The position numbers were made by a program, and so were the translations under genes. A model generated the notes under the pieces. It was given only the letters and a program-made list of their open reading frames with translations. It was not told where the DNA came from and made no database searches. Of a stretch of 6,403 nt of DNA, positions 1 to 6,225 are shown in pieces. The stretch lies in contig CAADSF010000068.1 in the NCBI GenBank assembly GCA_900751035.1, positions 1 to 6,403 of the forward strand, in the 5' to 3' direction. The first letter of the stretch is position 1. Every line of letters begins with the position of its first letter. The stretch is from an uncultured Oscillospiraceae bacterium. GTDB lineage: Bacteria; Bacillota; Clostridia; Oscillospirales; Oscillospiraceae.

Positions 1-1594
1 ATGCAGCCGCCTTTTTCTGCTTCGGCGGCTCGGTGAGCGGCGTGCGCCGCACGCGTGTGAGCACCTGCTCGCCGGAAAACAGCACAGCCGCCGCCCGTTC
101 CGTCGTGTCAACTCCGCCGTGGACGGGATCAGTCTCCAGATATCCCGCGCGTTCCAGCAGCTCGATTCGCTCGCGAATCTGCGCACGCGGCATCGTGTGC
201 ATCAGGCCGTAGGTCGGCAGCGCGTCAAGTTCAAGCTCCCGCACGCGCACCGACCGGCCCCCGTGCAGCGTCTGGCTCAGAATCGACGCGCCCACGCAGT
301 AGCCGAGCCGGTTCCGCGCCCGCACGACGCAGGACAGAATCATCTGCGCCTCGCGCGTGAGGTCCTGCGTCTCGTATTCCGCCAGGCAGTTTCCGCAGTT
401 GCCGCAGTTTTTTTCGTGCGGCTGGCCGAAATAGTCGAGCAGATACCCGCGCAGGCAGTCCTGCGTCTTGCAGTAGCCCGTCATGGCCTCCAGCCGCGCC
501 ATATCCTGCGCCTGCACCGTCAGGCGCTCGGCCTCGGTCAGCTCCTCGTTTTCAGAGGAGCTGGAAATCAGAAATTTTGCCGTGGTGACGTCGCCGGGGG
601 AATACAGCAGGATGCAGTCGGCAGGGGAGCCGTCGCGTCCTGCGCGGCCCGCCTCCTGATAATACGCCTCCACGCTTTTCGGCATATTGTAGTGGATGAC
701 ATAGGAGACGTTTGACTTGTCGATGCCCATGCCGAACGCGTTGGTCGCGGCCATAACGGGGCAGCGGTCGCAGATAAACGCCTCCTGGTTTTCTCTTCGC
801 TCTTCGGCGTCCAGCCCCGCGTGATAGCGCGTGGCGGCAAAGCCCGCCTCCTGCAGAAGCCCGCAGACCTGCTCGACTGTTTTGCGCGTGGCGCAGTAGA
901 CGATGCCGCTCTTGTCCCGCCGCTCGGAGAGCAGCTGCAGAAGCGCGGTGCGCTTGTCCTTCGGGCGCAGCACCTCGAAGCGGAGATTGGGCCGGTCAAA
1001 GCCGGTCACGACCGTCTCCGGCTCCTGCAGCTGCAAAATGCGGACGATATCGGCACGCACCTGCGCGGTGGCAGTTGCGGTAAAGGCTGCGACAGCCGGA
1101 CGGCGCGGCAGTCGCTGCAAAAATTCCACGATCTTTAAATAGCTGGGCCGGAAATCCTGCCCCCACTGCGAGATGCAGTGCGCCTCGTCGACGGCGACAA
1201 GCGGAATCTCAAGCTCCTGCGCAAGCGAGCAGAAGCCGTCGGTCAGCAGCCGTTCAGGCGCGACATAAAGCAGCTTGTACGCGCCATAGCGCACGTCGCG
1301 GTACGTCTCGCGCAGCTCGTCCAGGCTCATGGAGCTGTTGATGCACCCGGCGGGGATGCCCGCGTTCCGCAGCGCCATGACCTGATCCTTCATGAGAGAG
1401 ATCAGCGGCGAGACGACAAGCGTCATCCCCGGCAGCAGCAGCGCCGGCAGCTCATAGCAGAGGCTCTTCCCGCCGCCCGTCGGCATCACGCCGAGCGCGT
1501 CGCGCCCGGAAAGCACTGCGTCAATCAGCGTCTGCTGTCCCGCGCGGAACGCCGAAAAGCCAAAAAACTGCCGCAGCACCGCAAGCTTGTCCAT
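1..1594 (-). CDS. recQ: ATP-dependent DNA helicase RecQ (C-terminus cut by window edge)
   Basis: This is a 3'-5' superfamily 2 DNA helicase that unwinds forked and recombination intermediates during repair. I translated 531 codons from an ATG at 1594 with no stop before the left edge. Visible in order are the Q-motif region FGFSAFRAGQQ (residues 11-21), Walker A TGGGKS (39-44), the DEAH box (136-139), the aromatic-rich loop SQWGQDFRPSY, motif III AFTATAT, FDRPNL (199-204), YHAGL (257-261) and the arginine-finger motif GRAGRDG (316-322). Four zinc-binding cysteines follow at 380, 397, 400 and 403, then a winged-helix (RQC) region to about 510. The last visible residues are a Pro/Lys-rich linker, so an HRDC domain may lie outside the window. 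The start is supported by AAAGGGG seven bases upstream and by a strong promoter just before it. Oddity: the loop has Gln146 where the E. coli protein has His. The family assignment is very secure. Confidence 0.97.
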   Translation of the reverse strand, partial: MDKLAVLRQFFGFSAFRAGQQTLIDAVLSGRDALGVMPTGGGKSLCYELPALLLPGMTLVVSPLISLMKDQVMALRNAGIPAGCINSSMSLDELRETYRDVRYGAYKLLYVAPERLLTDGFCSLAQELEIPLVAVDEAHCISQWGQDFRPSYLKIVEFLQRLPRRPAVAAFTATATAQVRADIVRILQLQEPETVVTGFDRPNLRFEVLRPKDKRTALLQLLSERRDKSGIVYCATRKTVEQVCGLLQEAGFAATRYHAGLDAEERRENQEAFICDRCPVMAATNAFGMGIDKSNVSYVIHYNMPKSVEAYYQEAGRAGRDGSPADCILLYSPGDVTTAKFLISSSSENEELTEAERLTVQAQDMARLEAMTGYCKTQDCLRGYLLDYFGQPHEKNCGNCGNCLAEYETQDLTREAQMILSCVVRARNRLGYCVGASILSQTLHGGRSVRVRELELDALPTYGLMHTMPRAQIRERIELLERAGYLETDPVHGGVDTTERAAAVLFSGEQVLTRVRRTPLTEPPKQKKAAA

Positions 1595-1601
1595 ACCCTC
1601 G

Positions 1602-1608
1602 CCCCTTT
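1602..1608 (-). promoter_or_regulatory. Ribosome binding site of recQ
   Basis: AAAGGGG on the minus strand lies seven bases before the ATG at 1594. It supports that start and leaves a leader of only about 20 bases after the predicted promoter. Confidence 0.65.
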
Positions 1609-1622
1609 CACCCTTTTTCTAC

Positions 1623-1651
1623 ATTATATCAGTCCCAACGCCCCTTGACAA
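1623..1651 (-). promoter_or_regulatory. Sigma-A type promoter of recQ
   Basis: On the minus strand there is a -35 box TTGTCA (1651-1646, five of six matches to TTGACA), a 17-base spacer, and a perfect -10 box TATAAT (1628-1623). The -10 is preceded by TGA, giving the extended TGn form. The predicted start of transcription is near 1616, about 22 bases before the recQ ATG, which leaves no room for a leader regulator. The -35 box lies in the terminal segment of the neighbouring repeat. No operator-like repeat is seen over the promoter apart from the short palindrome CTTGTCAAG, which overlaps the -35 box. Confidence 0.85.
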
Positions 1652-1782
1652 GCCCGGAAGCGCCCAAAGGGAGGGTAGGGGAGCTGGCCCGAAGCGCCTG
1701 CGGGGGATTCGAGTGCAACAAGTTTTGGAGCATGCTGATACTTGCAGCATATTTCCTCCGGCATTTTCTTCAAAAATGCCGG
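1641..1782 (-). repeat. Structured intergenic repeat, copy 1
   Basis: Read on the minus strand, this stretch matches the plus strand of 6262-6403. It has the same order of elements: a GGCATTT..AAATGCC hairpin (1782-1758, 10-bp perfect stem), a GGAGG start, a conserved GCTCC, a TCGAATCCCC block, an AGGCGCTTCGGGCCAG hairpin-like block, and CCCTACCCT. By hand alignment about three quarters of 87 core positions agree. The end is less conserved and runs into TTGTCAAGGGG, which carries the recQ -35 box. An additional stem, ATGCTG with CAGCAT, lies at 1732-1750. No coding frame is credible here. It resembles MITE-like or REP-like elements that I recall from gut Clostridia; no database was consulted. 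Confidence 0.75.
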
Positions 1783-1814
1783 AAACGCCCGGACGGCAGA
1801 GCGTCCGGGCGTTT
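1783..1814 (-). terminator. Transcription terminator hairpin after the lipoprotein gene
   Basis: This is a perfect 13-bp inverted repeat (AAACGCCCGGACG and its complement) with a 6-base loop, starting one base after the TGA stop of the lipoprotein gene. On the minus strand the stem ends in GCGTTT, so only three T residues follow the GC-rich stem before CCGG. It is therefore a strong hairpin with a poor U-tract. A second hairpin (1758-1782) abuts it directly and may help stop or stabilise the transcript. It marks the end of the three-gene unit. Confidence 0.7.
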
Positions 1815-1815
1815 A

Positions 1816-3039
1816 TCAGGTCTGTTCATCGGAACTGGGAGGCTGCGGCTCCTCCGGCGGCGCAGGCTCCTCCTCGGAGGGCGCAGACGCACCGGGGTCT
1901 TCCTCGGCGGGAGGCTCAGTCTCATCCGTATCCTCAGTGGGCGGCTCCTCCGGGACGGGGGCCGGGCAGGCAGGCGTCTGGGGCTGGTCCCAGTAATATT
2001 CGCCGGTCATATCCTCGTCATAGCGCAGCCGGAGCGTTCCGCCGCCGAGCAGATCGCGCAGAATGTCGACGTGGCAGTATCCGCCGTCAAGCTGCATGAT
2101 GTTCCAGTAATAGCTTTCGCTGCCGCGCATACCGCTGACGGTCTGGCAGGTAAGCCCCGCCTCGTCGCACAGCAGCTGCCAGCTCTGCGCCATGCTCCTG
2201 CTGTCGGCGATGCCCTGACAGAGCGCGGAATAGACCGGTGTGCGGCTGGTCCCTTCCTGATACGGGAAGCGCTCGGCCAGATACGTGAACAGCAGCGAGG
2301 CCTTTTCCGTCTCGCTCGTGCAGTAGCGGACGTATATTTCCGCCGCGCGCAGGCTTTCGGACACGTCCTGCTGCATGCTCCGCAGCTCCAGCCGGGAGGC
2401 CGGATAGTCGAACACCAGCTCCACAATGCGGTTCCGCGCGTCAGCCGGATAGGACGTGACGGTCAGCTCCGGCTGCGCAGCCTGCTCCTTCAGATGTGCG
2501 CCGCAGTAGTCCTGCACCAGCGCCTCATAGTCGGGCTGACCCGGATAGGTCGCGTAGAGCGTCAGATGATCGTCGTAATTTTCCAGCGCCTGACACAGCA
2601 GCCGCTTCGCCTCCGTCTCGCTGCCGACATACTCAATCTCGTCCAGCGGCGTGCGCACGTCGCGGAACGTGATGTCGATTTTGATCTCGTAATAGGCGAC
2701 GATCAGCGTGCAGTCGTGCGTGATATAGTCGATGGCGTACGCGCCGATTGGATCCTCGCGCGAGAACTCGTACACGGCGGCGGGAAGATCCTCTTCGACG
2801 TCGCCGGAATACTGATTCGTATGGATTATGCCGTGCTCCACGCCGTTCTGTACGAGTGTCCGCAGGGCGTTTTTGAGCGACTTATAATCGCGGACCGTCA
2901 GCACATCGCTCTGCGGCTCGGCCTTTGTGCCCGCGTTGTGCGGGGTCACAAGGGTGTAGGAGGACGGAACCAGCCTGCTGCACCCGCAAAGGGCCGCCAG
3001 CAGTAAAACAAGCACAGCCGTCATCATCCAGCGTTTCAA
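1816..3039 (-). CDS. Lipoprotein with degenerate transglutaminase-like domain
   Basis: The 407-residue product is predicted to be lipid-anchored outside the membrane. It begins MKRWMMT, has a hydrophobic stretch at 7-17 and a lipobox LCGC with the lipidated Cys at 20. Residues about 45-210 form an unrecognised domain. Residues about 235-330 resemble a transglutaminase-like (papain-fold) domain: YSALCQG (270-276), then SMAQSWQLLCDEAGL, VSG (301-303), YYWN (310-313) and HVD (323-325). Against the usual pattern with catalytic Cys, HAWN and HVD, the Cys position holds Ser280 and the His position Tyr310; only Asp325 remains. I infer that it binds rather than catalyses. The tail (353-407) is rich in Pro and Glu, like a flexible spacer. 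The chosen TTG start has AAGGAGGGG seven bases upstream (counted from AGGAGG). An in-frame GTG at 3072 would overlap the preceding gene and place eleven extra residues before the signal peptide. The substrate or ligand is unknown. Confidence 0.85.
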   Translation of the reverse strand: MKRWMMTAVLVLLLAALCGCSRLVPSSYTLVTPHNAGTKAEPQSDVLTVRDYKSLKNALRTLVQNGVEHGIIHTNQYSGDVEEDLPAAVYEFSREDPIGAYAIDYITHDCTLIVAYYEIKIDITFRDVRTPLDEIEYVGSETEAKRLLCQALENYDDHLTLYATYPGQPDYEALVQDYCGAHLKEQAAQPELTVTSYPADARNRIVELVFDYPASRLELRSMQQDVSESLRAAEIYVRYCTSETEKASLLFTYLAERFPYQEGTSRTPVYSALCQGIADSRSMAQSWQLLCDEAGLTCQTVSGMRGSESYYWNIMQLDGGYCHVDILRDLLGGGTLRLRYDEDMTGEYYWDQPQTPACPAPVPEEPPTEDTDETEPPAEEDPGASAPSEEEPAPPEEPQPPSSDEQT

Positions 3040-3044
3040 AGCAG

Positions 3045-3053
3045 CCCCTCCTT
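3045..3053 (-). promoter_or_regulatory. Ribosome binding site deciding the TTG start of the lipoprotein gene
   Basis: AAGGAGGGG on the minus strand, with AGGAGG seven bases before the TTG at 3039, is an almost perfect Shine-Dalgarno sequence. The longer GTG start at 3072 lies upstream of this site and overlaps the end of the YitT gene, so the TTG is preferred. Confidence 0.85.
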
Positions 3054-3058
3054 GCCCC

Positions 3059-3925
3059 TTATAATTCCTCACCCGAACCGCGGAAGCCCTCGCCCAGAAC
3101 CTGATGCGCGGGCAGCAGAATCACAAACGCGTCGGGGTCGATCTCGCGCACGATGGACTTCAGCTCCGGCAGCTCCTTCTGCCGCACAGCGGACATCAGC
3201 ACGGGCCGGTGACTGCCGGTATAGCTGCCGCTGCCCTCCAATACGGTCGCACCGCGGCCGAGCCGGGCGCCGATCTGCTCGGCGGCGGTCTGGTAGTGCT
3301 CGGAGACAATCAGTGCGACGGTCGAATGGTCCAGCCCGTAGAGCAGCTGGTCCATCACGAACGACGATGCCGCCAGCGGCATCGCGCTGTAGAGCGTCTT
3401 GGACAGATCATGGAACACGATGCCGGTCAGCGTGATGATAAAGAGGTCAATCGCCAGCATGACCTTGCCGAGACTGGCCGAGCGGAAGCGGCGGCGCAGC
3501 AGTCTGGCCGCGATATCGGAGCCGCCCGTCGACCCTCCGGACAGGAACACAAGGCCGATGCCAAGCCCGACGAGAATGCCGCCATAGAGGCTGTCGAGCA
3601 GAATTTCCGTCTTCGGCGCGGGGATAAAGGCGAACAGATCGATGAATACGGAGCTCAGCAGCATCCCGGACAGTGAACCGAACAGAAATTTTCTGCCCAG
3701 CTTCTTTGCGCCGAGAACAAACAGCGGCACGTTCAGAAGCATGGTAATCACGCCGATCTGACCGAAGCCCAGCAGCTCGCGCAGGACCATCGCCAGACCG
3801 CTCATGCCGCCGACGTTCAGACTGTTCGGCTCCAGAAACAGATCGAAGCCAAGTGCAAAAATAGCGCTGCCGAGGGTAATCTTCCATCCCATCTGCCAGA
3901 TGGTTCTGAGCGTTTCACGTTTCAA
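3059..3925 (-). CDS. YitT family membrane protein (DUF161/DUF2179)
   Basis: This 288-residue integral membrane protein belongs to the YitT family, whose transport or sensing role is not established. The N-terminal membrane domain (residues about 10-175) carries five hydrophobic segments, near 14-31, 53-72, 80-101, 112-129 and 154-172. It includes the family's glycine-rich motifs NVGGMSGLA (37-45) and GGSTGGSDIAA (130-140). The C-terminal DUF2179 domain (about 200-285) is soluble and contains ATVLEGSGSYTG and the ending DPDAFVILLPAHQVLGEGF. Length and domain order are normal for the family. The start is TTG, supported by GGGAGG eight bases upstream; the next in-frame ATG is codon 12, inside the approach to the first membrane segment. 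It begins 29 bases after the topoisomerase stop and ends 19 bases before the lipoprotein start, so co-transcription is likely. Confidence 0.93.
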   Translation of the reverse strand: MKRETLRTIWQMGWKITLGSAIFALGFDLFLEPNSLNVGGMSGLAMVLRELLGFGQIGVITMLLNVPLFVLGAKKLGRKFLFGSLSGMLLSSVFIDLFAFIPAPKTEILLDSLYGGILVGLGIGLVFLSGGSTGGSDIAARLLRRRFRSASLGKVMLAIDLFIITLTGIVFHDLSKTLYSAMPLAASSFVMDQLLYGLDHSTVALIVSEHYQTAAEQIGARLGRGATVLEGSGSYTGSHRPVLMSAVRQKELPELKSIVREIDPDAFVILLPAHQVLGEGFRGSGEEL

Positions 3926-3933
3926 ACCGTCGT

Positions 3934-3939
3934 CCTCCC
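3934..3939 (-). promoter_or_regulatory. Ribosome binding site deciding the TTG start of the YitT gene
   Basis: GGGAGG on the minus strand lies eight bases before the TTG at 3925. No ATG or GTG in the same frame has a comparable site. Confidence 0.75.
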
Positions 3940-3954
3940 GTACTTCTTTTTTAA

Positions 3955-6192
3955 TCAGATATCCAGCTTCATCTGTGTTTCGCCGACGTCCTCTCCGCGC
4001 AGGAGTGCGCCTGCGGCGGGCAGCGTCCGGGCCGAATAGCGGCCCACGTTGCTGAGGGATGTTTTTTCAAGCTCCGCGGCCGATTCGATAGCGGCCTTGC
4101 GCTTCAGACTCATCACGGCGACGCCCTGCGCCGCGCGTGTGGTCTTGGCGGAAAGCTGCGCCGTGGAGAATACGAGCACGCGTCCGTCCGTTGCGCGGAC
4201 GGCGATCTGCTTTTCCTCCGGCAGATCGATCACGGCCCTGAGCGGGCTCTTATCAGAGTACGCACCCGTCAGCCGCTTGCGGTTGGATTTGGTGTCATAG
4301 CAGCTCATGGCGACCTTCGCCGCCTTGCCGTTTTCAAAGACAAAGAGCAGATTGCCCTCGTATTTGCCGGGGAACATGACCGTCAGGAAGCTCTCGCCCT
4401 CGTCAAAGCCGAGCTTTCCGGGCAGGAAATCGCCGAGCGTGGAGGCTTTTCCGTCTGCAAAGTCGGAAATTTTCGTCTTGTAGACCTGATATTTGTCGGT
4501 AAAGACCAGCATTTCCTCGCTGTTCTGCGCCGGACGGGTCAGGAGCAGACCGTCGCCTTCCTTGAATTTCTGCTCGCCGGACATACGCAGCGACTGCGCC
4601 GTGATCTTCTTGAAATAGCCCTCGCGGGAAACAAACACCGTGACGGGATAGTCGTTTTCCGGCTCGTCGTCCGGCTCCTGCGGAAGCTCGTGGTCATAGA
4701 CCAGCGTGGTTTTGCGCTCTTTTCCGTATTTCTGCGCAACCTGCTCCAGCTCCTTGCAGATGAGCGCCTGTACCTTCTTCTCGGAGCCGAGCGTCGCTTC
4801 AAGGTCGGCAATCTCTTTTTCAAGAGACTCCGTCTCCTTCAAGCGGTTCAGAATGAACTCTTTATTGATATTGCGCAGCTTGATCTCCGCGACGTATTCC
4901 GCCTGCACCTGATCGATACCGAAGCCGATCATGAGGTTCGGGACGACCTCCGCGTCGAGCTCCGTCTCGCGGATGATGCGGATTGCCTTGTCGATATCGA
5001 GAAGAATTTTGCCGAGACCCTTGAGAAGGTGCAGCTTGTCCTTCTTTTTGTTCATCTGGAAATAGAGCCTGCGGCGGACGCATTCGGTGCGCCACGCCGT
5101 CCACTCGGAGAAAATTTCGCGCACGCCCATCACGCGCGGCATACCGGCAATGAGAATGTTGAAGTTGCAGCCGAACGCGTCCTGCAGCGTCGTTGTCTTG
5201 AACAGCTTCTGCATGAGCTTGTCCGGGTCCGCGCCGCGCTTTAAGTCGATGGTGAGCTTCAGACCGTTCAGGTCCGTCTCGTCGCGCATATCGCTGATCT
5301 CGCGAATCTTGTTGGCCTTGATGAGCTCCGCGACCTTGTCGAGAATGATCTCCGTGGCCGTCGTGTAGGGAATCTCATAAATTTCAATCATGTTCCCGTC
5401 CCTGACATAGCGCCACTTCGCCTGCAGACGGAACGAGCCGCGGCCCGTCTCGTAGATCTGCTGCATCTGGGCCGGGTCATAGAGAATTTCGCCGCCCGTC
5501 GGAAAATCCGGGGCCGGGAGCGTGTCGAGCAGCTCCGCGTCCGGGTTCTTAATCAGCGCGACCGCCGTCCGGCAGACCTCGGCCAGATTGAACGAGCAGA
5601 TGTTCGACGCCATACCGACGGCAATGCCCATGTTGGCCGAAACCAGCACGTTCGGGAACGTCGTGGGCAGCAGGACGGGCTCCTGCATGGAGCCGTCGTA
5701 GTTGTCGACAAAATCGACGGTATCGGCGTCAATGTCGCGGAACAGCTCGGCGCAGATGGGCTCCAGCTTTGCCTCGGTGTAGCGCGAGGCGGCGTAGGCC
5801 ATGTCGCGCGAATAGACCTTGCCGAAGTTGCCCTTGGAGTCGATAAACGGGTGCAGCAGCGTCTCGTTGCCGCGGGCGAGGCGCACCATCGTATCATAGA
5901 TGGCGGAGTCTCCGTGCGGGTTGAGCTTCATCGTCTGGCCGACGATGTTGGCGGATTTGGTGCGAGGCTTCGTGAGAAGACCCATTTCATACATGGTATA
6001 CAGAAGCTTGCGGTGCGACGGCTTGAAGCCGTCAATCTCCGGAATGGCGCGTGAGACGATGACCGACATGGCGTAGGGCATGTAGTTGGACTCCAGCGTC
6101 TGACAGATCGGCTGTTCGAGCACCTCCGCCCGCAGCCCCATCACATTCGGGTCGTCATGCTTCCTGCTTTCCGGTTGTTTTTTCTTTGGCAT
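3955..6192 (-). CDS. Type IIA DNA topoisomerase subunit A (ParC/GyrA family)
   Basis: This 745-residue subunit cuts and rejoins double-stranded DNA and works with an ATPase subunit (ParE/GyrB type) that is not in the window. The breakage-reunion domain holds AIPEIDGFKPSHRKLLYTMY (49-68), the quinolone-pocket helix NPHGDSAIYD (91-100) and the catalytic SRYTEAKL with Tyr138. It also has NYDGS, then EPVLLP and GIAVGMASNI (164-198). A coiled-coil region spans about 360-490, and an acidic linker (about 501-514) leads to a C-terminal beta-pinwheel region (about 515-730). The GyrA box QRRGGKG that enables DNA wrapping and negative supercoiling is not present, which favours a topoisomerase IV-like role. 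However, the DGFKPSHRK signature departs from the usual DGLKPVHRR of both GyrA and ParC, so no symbol is given. Ser96 and Asp100 match the quinolone-sensitive state. The ATG start has AAGGAA nine bases upstream. No promoter is seen directly ahead, so transcription probably enters from beyond the right edge. Confidence 0.93.
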   Translation of the reverse strand: MPKKKQPESRKHDDPNVMGLRAEVLEQPICQTLESNYMPYAMSVIVSRAIPEIDGFKPSHRKLLYTMYEMGLLTKPRTKSANIVGQTMKLNPHGDSAIYDTMVRLARGNETLLHPFIDSKGNFGKVYSRDMAYAASRYTEAKLEPICAELFRDIDADTVDFVDNYDGSMQEPVLLPTTFPNVLVSANMGIAVGMASNICSFNLAEVCRTAVALIKNPDAELLDTLPAPDFPTGGEILYDPAQMQQIYETGRGSFRLQAKWRYVRDGNMIEIYEIPYTTATEIILDKVAELIKANKIREISDMRDETDLNGLKLTIDLKRGADPDKLMQKLFKTTTLQDAFGCNFNILIAGMPRVMGVREIFSEWTAWRTECVRRRLYFQMNKKKDKLHLLKGLGKILLDIDKAIRIIRETELDAEVVPNLMIGFGIDQVQAEYVAEIKLRNINKEFILNRLKETESLEKEIADLEATLGSEKKVQALICKELEQVAQKYGKERKTTLVYDHELPQEPDDEPENDYPVTVFVSREGYFKKITAQSLRMSGEQKFKEGDGLLLTRPAQNSEEMLVFTDKYQVYKTKISDFADGKASTLGDFLPGKLGFDEGESFLTVMFPGKYEGNLLFVFENGKAAKVAMSCYDTKSNRKRLTGAYSDKSPLRAVIDLPEEKQIAVRATDGRVLVFSTAQLSAKTTRAAQGVAVMSLKRKAAIESAAELEKTSLSNVGRYSARTLPAAGALLRGEDVGETQMKLDI

Positions 6193-6201
6193 AGTTGATC
6201 G

Positions 6202-6207
6202 TTCCTT
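6202..6207 (-). promoter_or_regulatory. Ribosome binding site of the topoisomerase subunit gene
   Basis: AAGGAA on the minus strand lies nine bases before the ATG at 6192. It is modest but is the only candidate, and it agrees with the lysine-rich start MPKKK. Confidence 0.6.
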
Positions 6208-6225
6208 ATCGTTCGTTCCTCAAAG

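Noticed and set aside
119..715. Plus-strand and alternative-frame open stretches inside recQ (for example 119-715, 568-999 and 1178-1648).
   Set aside because: They are shadows of recQ, whose helicase motifs are continuous in one minus-strand frame from 1594 to the left edge.
1645..1650. TTGACA on the plus strand as a -35 box of a rightward promoter.
   Set aside because: No -10 box is found at 16-18 bases (the sequence there is GC-rich), and no plus-strand gene follows. It is the complement of the recQ -35 palindrome.
1645..3006. Long plus-strand open frame of 453 codons opposite the lipoprotein gene.
   Set aside because: Its product is rich in Arg, Leu, Ala and His without domain features, typical of the antisense of a GC-rich gene. 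The minus strand has a signal peptide, a ribosome site and a recognisable fold.
3040..3072. Longer GTG start at 3072 for the lipoprotein gene.
   Set aside because: It overlaps the end of the YitT gene, the best Shine-Dalgarno site lies downstream of it, and it would add eleven non-signal residues before a typical MKR signal peptide.
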